Shown here: one piece after another, positions 6,625 through 11,718 of the stretch
Position numbering within the stretch: position 1 is the first letter of the stretch
How the letters are laid out: each line of letters begins with the position of its first letter
Notes under the pieces: model-generated
What the model saw: only the letters and a program-made list of their open reading frames with translations
Database searches by the model: none
Told to the model about the DNA's origin: nothing
Assembly (NCBI GenBank): GCA_019243895.1
Contig: JAFATP010000001.1
Span: 1-11,718, forward strand
From: Alphaproteobacteria bacterium
GTDB taxonomy: Bacteria > Pseudomonadota > Alphaproteobacteria > Rickettsiales > SXRF01
DNA length: 11,718 nt
Reading direction: 5' to 3'
Made by a program: the position numbers and the translations under genes

Positions 6625-7378
6625 GCAGAATGCACAGCGTGGCCAGAGCGGCAGGCACGCTGGCCGGAACCCTGCCCTTGCGATGTTTCCACAGCCAGCA
6701 GGCGATCCAATAAAGCCCGAACTGCACAAAAAACTGCGGCAGCCGCGCCAGGCCCACGCAGACGCCGCACAGCACGATCAACATAACCTGCGGCGGCGGC
6801 ACATACACATGGTTGACGCGGCGGATGCCTTCCTTCCACAGGAGAAGGCCCACGAACAACGCAAACAGGGCGCCGCCGATGAAATTATACAGCTCCCTAT
6901 CCGCCAGCGTGCGCAGCAGCATGCCCCATACCGCCGTTGCCGCCATTACCTTCGGCATCAAAATACCGTCATTGATCTCAATGGCCGCCAGGATAATAAA
7001 AAACACCCCGATACCCGCCACCAGGAAATAACGCTCGGAAAACCCGAATTGCAGATAGCACGCCGTAAAGAGCAGCCCGATCAGAATTTCCGTCCAGAGA
7101 TGCGAGGTCGGGATGGCCGCGCCGCAGTAACGGCAACGGTGATTCAGCATCAGGGCCGACACCACTGGAAAGAGGTCGCGCGTGGCCAGCGGGGTGCCGC
7201 AACTGCCGCAATAAGGCTTATGCTCCAGCAGCGATTTCCCGCGCGGCAGGCGATGCACCAGGCTGCAAGCGTAATTGCCGGCAGCAAACCCCAGCGCCAG
7301 TGACCAGATTACTCCTGCGGCGATTAAGCCACCGGGAACGCCCACCACGCCGTGAAAAAGGAGAGACGAAATGCGCAT
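6611..7378 (-). CDS. Degenerate A24-type prepilin peptidase homologue
   Basis: A 255-residue polytopic membrane protein with the layout of type IV prepilin peptidases, which cleave and N-methylate pilin-like precursors. The N-terminal DiS_P_DiS domain is well kept: a first helix, GNYACSLVHRLPRG (34-47), CGSC (57-60), the FPVVSALMLNHRCRYC block (70-85) with its second CxxC (82-85), then TEILIGLLF (96-104). The catalytic half is altered. The 'I-D' aspartate region reads AAIEINDG (131-138) with Glu at the expected place, and the GxGDxKL motif reads PPPQVML (194-200). The fold end RVPASVPAALATL (236-248) resembles the usual IPFGPFLA. About seven or eight hydrophobic helices remain and the frame is intact. 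It is probably a pseudoenzyme, a methylase-only variant or a protein with a new role. Its ATG abuts the stop of the EAL gene, so translation is likely coupled. The 3' end overlaps glmS tail to tail. Confidence 0.85.
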   Translation of the reverse strand: MRISSLLFHGVVGVPGGLIAAGVIWSLALGFAAGNYACSLVHRLPRGKSLLEHKPYCGSCGTPLATRDLFPVVSALMLNHRCRYCGAAIPTSHLWTEILIGLLFTACYLQFGFSERYFLVAGIGVFFIILAAIEINDGILMPKVMAATAVWGMLLRTLADRELYNFIGGALFALFVGLLLWKEGIRRVNHVYVPPPQVMLIVLCGVCVGLARLPQFFVQFGLYWIACWLWKHRKGRVPASVPAALATLCILLIPR

Positions 7379-8593
7379 TTAATTTTTTCCCGTAGGCTGG
7401 GGGTGAATGAGCGTATCGAGGTAACGGCCCTGAAACAGAGAAATGCCCAGTGACTGGCCATATTCCACCGCCTCCTTAGTGTCGCAGCGGCACAGAATAA
7501 CCCGGGAATTGCCGCATAGGCGGATGGCGGCGGATAACGTGCGGTTGGCCTCCGAGGTGAGATCCTCCTTGCTGTCGGCATTCCATTGCAGCTTCATTAA
7601 ATCCGCGCCCAGCCGGATGCGATCGACGTGGATAAAGCTTTGCGTCGAAAGCCCGTCAATGCACACGCGGTATCCCTGTTTCTGCACGGTATCCCGCGCA
7701 TACATGAATGCCGCCATATCGGCGAACGCATCCACCACCGGAATCTCCAGCACGATGGCTACTTTCAGCGTCGGTGTCAGCACCTCGTCAAACGCCCGGA
7801 AATGCTCGGAGAGCAGCGTTTCCACATTCATATTCAGGCTGACCGGGCTCACCAGATATTCCGCGAAATTCGTCTGCAGCCGTCCGAGCACGCGCTGATC
7901 TAAACTATACGTCACATATTTAAACAGCCAGCGATTGCTCAGAAGGTCCACCTCCGGATGCAGCATCTCCCGCATTTGGGCCACGCTGATATACAGCTCA
8001 TCGAAGACGCGCCGGAAACTGCCGTCCGCGGTGATGGCACATACCGGCTGGCGGTGCAGCGCTTGCATGATATCCGCTTGCTGCAGGCCGCGCTCAATGG
8101 CTGCCAGCTGCTCCACGCCGAAATACCCTCCGCCCGGCGGAATTGCCTGCGCCGCCCGCTCCTGCTGCACTTGCTGCGACCGCGCCGCGCGCGTCATGAA
8201 GCGCGTGGCGTCCCGCATGCATTCCACCCACCGCTCCGCCAGGGGATACACCGTGCAGAACGCCGGGTTCTCCGCGCCGTCGGGCGTATAGGCTAGCGGA
8301 TCGTCCATATACAAATAGCGCAACTGGAAGATCAGCTTGTTCAGCAGCGCCGGGTGCAGGTTATTGCACAGCACGGCCAGATTGCCGTCCACGAACAGGT
8401 AAATGGCGCCATCGTCTTCGCGCAGCAGATCCTTGACCAGGTTGACGGCGATATTGATCTGATAATCGTTCTTATATTGCTTCATCAGCTGGGAGAGGTG
8501 GAACAGCACCACCGTCCAGCTGGCGCGCTGTTCCCGCATTTCCCCCAGCGTTTCCGCGAGCCGCGCCTCGGCATTATGAGCAAACACCAGCAT
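7379..8593 (-). CDS. Degenerate EAL-domain protein
   Basis: A 404-residue soluble protein whose C-terminal half (about 160-395) follows the EAL fold of c-di-GMP phosphodiesterases. Recognisable anchors are SLNMNVETLLS (252-262, the usual substrate-side Asn strand), VLEIPV (281-286, Glu283), LMKLQW (332-337, the Lys of DxIKID) and LGISLFQGRYL (382-392). Key catalytic motifs are lost: EAL reads DELY (198-201), DDFGTG reads CIDGLS (312-317) and AEGVET reads CRCDTK (368-373). It is therefore unlikely to hydrolyse c-di-GMP but may bind it or act as a scaffold. Residues 60-100 (DGAIYLFVDGNLAVLC and a following helix) may be a worn GGDEF-like hairpin; this is tentative. A GTG at 8602 is in frame, but ATG 8593 has AGAG at about 9 nt and is preferred. 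The stop is followed directly by the ATG of the peptidase homologue. Confidence 0.8.
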   Translation of the reverse strand: MLVFAHNAEARLAETLGEMREQRASWTVVLFHLSQLMKQYKNDYQINIAVNLVKDLLREDDGAIYLFVDGNLAVLCNNLHPALLNKLIFQLRYLYMDDPLAYTPDGAENPAFCTVYPLAERWVECMRDATRFMTRAARSQQVQQERAAQAIPPGGGYFGVEQLAAIERGLQQADIMQALHRQPVCAITADGSFRRVFDELYISVAQMREMLHPEVDLLSNRWLFKYVTYSLDQRVLGRLQTNFAEYLVSPVSLNMNVETLLSEHFRAFDEVLTPTLKVAIVLEIPVVDAFADMAAFMYARDTVQKQGYRVCIDGLSTQSFIHVDRIRLGADLMKLQWNADSKEDLTSEANRTLSAAIRLCGNSRVILCRCDTKEAVEYGQSLGISLFQGRYLDTLIHPQPTGKN

Positions 8594-8650
8594 GGCGCAC
8601 ACTCTATGCGGTTTGCGGCCTTTCCGTCAACTTGCGCGAAGTAAACGAAT

Positions 8651-9553
8651 ATGTTAATGCGCCGCATGGCTAATAAACTCACCATCGCACTGATCCAGAT
8701 GCGCTGCGCGCCCGAGCGCGAGGCCAATGTGCAAACGGCGCTTGCCCTGCTGGAGCAGGCGGCGGCGCAAGGTGCGGAGGTGGCCTGCCTGCCAGAGCTG
8801 TTTGCCTCCGAATATTTCTGCCAGAGGGAAGACCCGGCGCTGTTTGACCTGGCAGAGCCGGTTCCCGGCCCCACCACGGAGGCGTTGGCGGCATTCGCGC
8901 GCGAAAAAAATATGGTCGTCATCGGTTCGGTTTTCGAGCGGCGCGCGCCCGGGATTTATCATAACACCGCGGTGGTGCTGGAGCGAAACGGCACCCTTAA
9001 GGGGCTCTACCGCAAAATGCATATTCCGCACGACCCGCTGTTTTATGAGAAATATTATTTTACGCCCGGCGACACCGGCTTTCAGACGTTCGGCACGTCG
9101 GCAGGGAGCATCGGCACGCTGGTATGCTGGGATCAGTGGTACCCCGAAGGCGCTCGGCTTACCGCCATGCAGGGCGCGGATATTCTTTTCTATCCCACCG
9201 CCATCGGCTGGCATCCTTCCGAAAAAGCGCAATGGGCCGAGGCGCAATTGGATGCATGGGTCACCATCCAACGCTCGCACGCCATCGCCAACGGCGTATA
9301 TGTGGCCGCCTGCAACCGTATCGGGCATGAAAAACTCTCCGGTGACGGGTTAGAGTTTTGGGGGCATTCCTTTGTCGCCGATCCTTATGGCCGCATCATC
9401 GCGCGGGCCAGCGCCGACAAGGAAGAAGTGCTGCTGGCGGAGATCGATCCCGCGATGATTGAGGAAAAGCGGCGCAACTGGCCCTTCTTCCGCGACCGCC
9501 GCATCGATGCGTATGGCGGATTGACGCAGCGGTGGACGGGAAGTGAGAAGTAG
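8651..9553 (+). CDS. aguB: N-carbamoylputrescine amidase
   Basis: A nitrilase-superfamily (carbon-nitrogen hydrolase) enzyme that hydrolyses N-carbamoylputrescine to putrescine, CO2 and ammonia, the last step of the agmatine route. The catalytic triad is visible: Glu49 in CLPELF, Lys122 in YRKMHIPHD and Cys159 in LVCWDQWYPEGAR. The stretches GDGLEFWGHSFVADPYG and NRIG are typical of the AguB branch. Its length (300 residues, or 295 if ATG 8666 is used) is normal. Three in-frame ATGs (8651, 8657, 8666) are possible. None has a clear Shine-Dalgarno, and family members usually begin at the MANKLTIAL equivalent. The partner gene aguA overlaps its end by 11 bp, which makes the function assignment much firmer than for a lone nitrilase. 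It is divergent from the EAL gene across about 57 bp. Confidence 0.95.
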   Translation: MLMRRMANKLTIALIQMRCAPEREANVQTALALLEQAAAQGAEVACLPELFASEYFCQREDPALFDLAEPVPGPTTEALAAFAREKNMVVIGSVFERRAPGIYHNTAVVLERNGTLKGLYRKMHIPHDPLFYEKYYFTPGDTGFQTFGTSAGSIGTLVCWDQWYPEGARLTAMQGADILFYPTAIGWHPSEKAQWAEAQLDAWVTIQRSHAIANGVYVAACNRIGHEKLSGDGLEFWGHSFVADPYGRIIARASADKEEVLLAEIDPAMIEEKRRNWPFFRDRRIDAYGGLTQRWTGSEK

Positions 9554-10610
9554 TTCTTCTCCGTCCGGCGGCTATGCCCTTCCCGCCGAATGGGAACCGC
9601 AAGCCGCCGTGTGGCTTGCCTGGCCGCATCAGAAGGCGGACTGGCCGGGGCGGTTCGGGCCGATTCCCTGGATACAGGCGGAGATCATCCGCCATATCAG
9701 CGCAAGCCAGAAAGTGCGGCTGGTGGTGCAAAATGCCGGCGCGGAGGCACAGGCGCGGCAAATGCTGGCGCGCGCGCATGCGAATCTGAAGAATGTGGAG
9801 TTTTTCCGTGCCCGCACCAATCGCGGCTGGATGCGCGACACCGGCCCGGTATTCGTCTACGGGCCGAAGGGCAAAACCATGCTGGATTTCCGCAGCACCG
9901 GCTGGGCGAAATATTCCAATCACCGGCTGGATAACGGCTTACGCGAGCATCTGAATGAACGGCTGAAACTGCCGCTGATCAAGCCGCGTTACAAGGGCCG
10001 TCACATCGTATTCGAGGGCGGCGGCATCGACGCAAACGGCAAAGGCGCGCTGCTCACCACGGAGGAATGGCTGCTTTCCGATACGCAGGTGCGCAACCCC
10101 GGCTTTACGCGCAATGATTATGAGACTATTTTCGCGCAATGGCTGGGCGCAGAGCAGGTAATCTGGCTGGGAAGCGGCATTGCGGGAGACGATACGCACG
10201 GCCACGTGGATGACCTGGCGCGGTTCGTGAACCCGGGCACGGTGGCAATCGCGGTGGAGAACAACTCCAAGGATGAAAACCATGCGGCGCTGCGGGACAA
10301 TCTCAAGCGCCTGAAGCGCGCGCGCGACCAGCGCGGCAAGCCGCTGGACGTGGTGGAGCTGCCGATGCCCCGGCCGCTTTACTTCGAAAGCACGCGGCTG
10401 CCCGCCAGCTATGCTAATTTTCTTATCACCAATTCGCTGGTGCTGGTGCCCACCTTCAACGATCCAGCTGACCGCGTGGCGCTTTCCTTACTCGCGCAAT
10501 GCTTCCCCGGCCGCGAAGTGGTGGGCATTCACAGCGTGGAGCTGGTGTGGGGATTCGGCACGCTGCACTGCATGAGCATGCAGGAGTCGCTGATTGCAAA
10601 GCCCGCCTAG
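9543..10610 (+). CDS. aguA: Agmatine deiminase
   Basis: This enzyme converts agmatine and water to N-carbamoylputrescine and ammonia. It belongs to the peptidyl-arginine-deiminase-like family with a five-bladed pentein fold. Diagnostic segments are LPAEWEPQAAVWLAWPH (13-29), WMRDTGP (96-102), EGGGID (158-163), DTHGHVDDLARF (217-228, the catalytic His) and GTLHCMSMQE near the C-terminus with the nucleophile Cys343. Length is 355 residues, close to the family norm. The start is GTG 9543, inside the end of aguB (11-bp overlap). Only eight residues precede the conserved GGYALPAEW, so no upstream start is needed. The order aguB-aguA with overlap implies translational coupling and balanced supply of the two enzymes. 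Together they make putrescine from agmatine without urea release. The gene for arginine decarboxylase is not in the window. Confidence 0.96.
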   Translation: MRSSSSPSGGYALPAEWEPQAAVWLAWPHQKADWPGRFGPIPWIQAEIIRHISASQKVRLVVQNAGAEAQARQMLARAHANLKNVEFFRARTNRGWMRDTGPVFVYGPKGKTMLDFRSTGWAKYSNHRLDNGLREHLNERLKLPLIKPRYKGRHIVFEGGGIDANGKGALLTTEEWLLSDTQVRNPGFTRNDYETIFAQWLGAEQVIWLGSGIAGDDTHGHVDDLARFVNPGTVAIAVENNSKDENHAALRDNLKRLKRARDQRGKPLDVVELPMPRPLYFESTRLPASYANFLITNSLVLVPTFNDPADRVALSLLAQCFPGREVVGIHSVELVWGFGTLHCMSMQESLIAKPA

Positions 10611-10646
10611 TATGATAGCATAACCCAACGTCTTCAGGAGGATCGC

Positions 10647-10931
10647 ATGAATCCGTTTATCCAGCTTATCTCCGAGGTGATCAACCTCTATAGCCTGGTA
10701 GTGTTCGCCTGGGTGATTCTGAGCCTGCTGATCTATTTCAAGATCGTCAATCGCGGGCACCCGCTAGTGTTTCGGCTGGAAGACGTGCTGAACCGGCTGG
10801 TGGAGCCGGCGCTGAAGCCCATCCGCCGCATCCTGCCGGATCTGGGCGGCGTAGACCTTTCACCGGTGATCCTGATCCTCCTTCTGCATTTCCTGAATAA
10901 TGCGCTGTTTTACTACGTCTACCGCTTTTAG
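10647..10931 (+). CDS. yggT: YggT-family membrane protein
   Basis: A 94-residue YggT-family integral membrane protein with a hydrophobic helix at each end (about 9-31 and 71-92) and the conserved loop LVEPALKPIRRILPDLGGVDLSPV (51-74) between them. The biochemical role of the family is not settled; links to osmotic stress and to cell division or envelope organisation have been proposed in various bacteria. Length is typical of a one-unit YggT. A very good Shine-Dalgarno, AGGAGG, lies 5 nt before the ATG, the best in the window. It starts 36 bp after aguA, with a TATGAT at 10611-10616 but no matching -35, so it may have its own weak promoter or be read with aguBA. The next gene begins at the base after its stop codon. 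Confidence 0.9.
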   Translation: MNPFIQLISEVINLYSLVVFAWVILSLLIYFKIVNRGHPLVFRLEDVLNRLVEPALKPIRRILPDLGGVDLSPVILILLLHFLNNALFYYVYRF

Positions 10932-11246
10932 ATGTTTTACGTCTCGCATGTGTTTTGCTGCCTTAACCGGCGTGAGCCGGGCCATCCGCGCGGCTGCTGC
11001 GCCGACAAGGGCGCAGAAAGCCTGCGCGATTACCTGAAGGACCGCGTCAAGACGCTCAATCTGCCCAAGGTGCGCATCAATGCCGCGGGATGCCTGGACC
11101 GCTGCGAACTCGGCCCCTGCATCGTGATTTACCCTGAAGGCACGTGGTACACCTGCCGCAATCAGGAGGATGCGGACGAGATTATCGACACGCATCTGGT
11201 AAAGGGAGGGCGTGTGGAGCGCCTGCTGCTGCCGGGAAGCGATTGA
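10932..11246 (+). CDS. Thioredoxin-like [2Fe-2S] ferredoxin
   Basis: A 104-residue protein of the thioredoxin-fold [2Fe-2S] ferredoxin family, a small soluble electron carrier also found as the NuoE-like domain. Likely cluster ligands are Cys10 (HVFCCLNRR), Cys22 or Cys23 (RGCCADKG), Cys54 and Cys58 (GCLDRCELGPC). The tail GPCIVIYPEGTWYTCRNQEDADEII is family-typical. Extra cysteines at 9, 23, 63 and in WYTC are noted; their roles are unknown. The ATG directly follows the yggT stop with no gap, so it depends on yggT translation and belongs to the same transcript. No electron donor or acceptor gene is next to it, so the partner cannot be named. Confidence 0.9.
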   Translation: MFYVSHVFCCLNRREPGHPRGCCADKGAESLRDYLKDRVKTLNLPKVRINAAGCLDRCELGPCIVIYPEGTWYTCRNQEDADEIIDTHLVKGGRVERLLLPGSD

Positions 11247-11293
11247 GGCCGTGTAATGCAGCCCATTCTTTCGGGGAGCGGGCCAGATTTCGC

Positions 11294-11322
11294 TTGCATC
11301 CCCCTGCCCTAATGCCTAATCC
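11294..11322 (+). promoter_or_regulatory. Possible promoter for tRNA-Val
   Basis: TTGCAT (11294-11299) and TAATCC (11317-11322) are 17 bp apart, and a start near 11330 would suit a short precursor leader. The -10 match is poor (about 2-3 of 6), so this is only a candidate. The 94-bp gap between the ferredoxin stop and the tRNA holds no open frame or clear terminator. Confidence 0.25.
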
Positions 11323-11340
11323 CTAAAGGCCATGGGATAA

Positions 11341-11417
11341 GGGCGGTTAGCTCAGCTGGTTAGAGCGCCACGTTGACATCGTGGAGGTCGATGGTTCGAA
11401 TCCATTACCGCCCACCA
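11341..11417 (+). tRNA. tRNA-Val (anticodon GAC)
   Basis: The full cloverleaf can be drawn. The acceptor arm is GGGCGGT with ACCGCCC (11341-11347 with 11407-11413), followed by discriminator A and an encoded CCA (11415-11417). The D stem is GCTC/GAGC (11350-11353 and 11363-11366). The anticodon stem is CCACG/CGTGG (11368-11372 and 11380-11384) with loop TTGACAT. The T arm is GATGG/CCATT with loop TTCGAAT. Anticodon GAC at 11375-11377 reads valine codons GTC and GTT. All stems pair, with one G-T in the T stem. Confidence 0.97.
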
Positions 11418-11437
11418 CCTGGACAGTAGTGAATAAA

Positions 11438-11644
11438 ATGATCGTAGCTCAACGCTATTGTTCATTTTTCTTAGTTCGAAGATGGCCTTTTCTGACGGGC
11501 TTTGACTATCTAGTTTCCGCCATAGCTTTGGCGACATTCTTGCCCGATACGAATCAATTATTAAAGATTACCATATATTATATGATTGGAGAAAATCCCA
11601 GTTGTAAGTGGCCGGGCCATTACGAAAAGCTATCGTGTATATGA
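11438..11644 (+). CDS. Small hypothetical ORF of uncertain reality
   Basis: A 68-codon frame starting MIVAQRYCSFF, with one moderately hydrophobic stretch (LTGFDYLVSAIALATFL). It matches no family I recognise and has no Shine-Dalgarno. An in-frame GTG at 11381 lies within the tRNA gene and is not credible as a start. The only support is that its TGA overlaps the next ATG (ATGA at 11641-11644). It could be a chance frame in AT-rich DNA. Confidence 0.15.
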   Translation: MIVAQRYCSFFLVRRWPFLTGFDYLVSAIALATFLPDTNQLLKITIYYMIGENPSCKWPGHYEKLSCI

Positions 11645-11718
11645 CAATGAAAGCAGATGGTTGGCCTTTTCCAGGCGAACAAAGGCCATTTACTTACGCT
11701 CTAAACAATAAGATTCCG
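11641..11718 (+). CDS. Start of an unidentified ORF cut by the right edge
   Basis: From ATG 11641 the frame stays open for 26 codons to the last base (MTMKADGWPFPGEQRPFTYA and six more). The upstream stop in this frame is TAA at 11605-11607, so GTG 11608 or GTG 11635 are other possible starts. No clear Shine-Dalgarno is present. The residue mix is protein-like but I do not recognise a family. Confidence 0.3.
   Translation, partial: MTMKADGWPFPGEQRPFTYALNNKIP

Larger units (their letters stand above)
11418..11718. other. AT-rich tail downstream of tRNA-Val
   Basis: By hand count the 60-base blocks here are 33-45% GC, against roughly 60% or more in the coding regions to the left. The change starts right at the 3' end of the tRNA gene. 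No recognisable protein family, integrase or att-like copy of the tRNA 3' end is visible before the window stops. It may be the border of an integrated element or simply intergenic DNA. Confidence 0.5.

Noticed and set aside
6578-7303. 241-codon plus-strand ORF opposite the peptidase homologue
   Set aside because: His/Gln/Arg-rich shadow frame; the minus-strand product has clear membrane helices and paired CxxC motifs.
8654-9328. 224-codon minus-strand ORF opposite aguB
   Set aside because: Shadow of aguB, whose catalytic Glu, Lys and Cys are all in place on the plus strand.
10594-10616. TTGCAA and TATGAT as a promoter for yggT
   Set aside because: The hexamers are only 11 bp apart, too close for a standard sigma-70-type promoter.
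11352-11537. Minus-strand 61-codon ORF ending DSNHRPPRCQRGALTS
   Set aside because: It is the antisense reading of the tRNA-Val gene, a well-known source of spurious protein annotations with this exact type of ending.
1-11718. CRISPR array, insertion sequence or rRNA gene
   Set aside because: No regularly spaced repeats, transposase-like protein, terminal inverted repeats with target duplication, or rRNA-like sequence was seen by eye.

Overview
The window looks like chromosomal DNA of a GC-rich alphaproteobacterium. This rests on protein families only: a Rickettsiales-like virB3-virB4-(virB6-like) type IV secretion cluster, bactofilin, a YggT and thioredoxin-like [2Fe-2S] ferredoxin pair, and a tRNA-Val(GAC). 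Genus or order cannot be fixed from the sequence. Nearly all of it is densely packed and GC-rich, apart from the 11418-11718 tail, which is clearly more AT-rich.

Layout. (1) 1-2926, minus strand: virB3, virB4 and the first 59 codons of a signal-peptide-bearing VirB6-like gene that runs off the left edge, in one operon. (2) 2927-3189: a divergent control region with an extended -10 promoter toward virB3, a good -35/-10 pair toward the bactofilin gene, and three perfect inverted repeats. (3) 3190-6624, plus strand: bactofilin, a strong intrinsic terminator, an AIM24-family protein and glmS. (4) 6611-8593, minus strand: a degenerate EAL-domain protein and, with no gap, an A24-type prepilin-peptidase homologue that has lost both catalytic aspartates. 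This pair converges on glmS with a 14-bp overlap. (5) 8651-11246, plus strand: aguB and aguA (agmatine to putrescine), then yggT and a [2Fe-2S] ferredoxin. (6) 11341-11417: tRNA-Val(GAC) with encoded CCA. (7) 11418-11718: AT-rich DNA with only weak open frames, perhaps the edge of an inserted element.

Functional themes. The left side is cell envelope: secretion ATPase and inner-membrane subunits beside a cytoskeletal scaffold (bactofilin) and the first enzyme of amino-sugar and peptidoglycan precursor synthesis (GlmS). The right side is polyamine synthesis plus small membrane and redox proteins. The most unusual item is the coupled pair of apparent pseudoenzymes at 6611-8593. It joins a c-di-GMP-type EAL fold without its catalytic motifs to a prepilin-peptidase fold that keeps its zinc-type cysteines but has PPPQ where GGGD is expected. 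The second most unusual item is the virB/bactofilin divergent promoter region with overlapping dyads.
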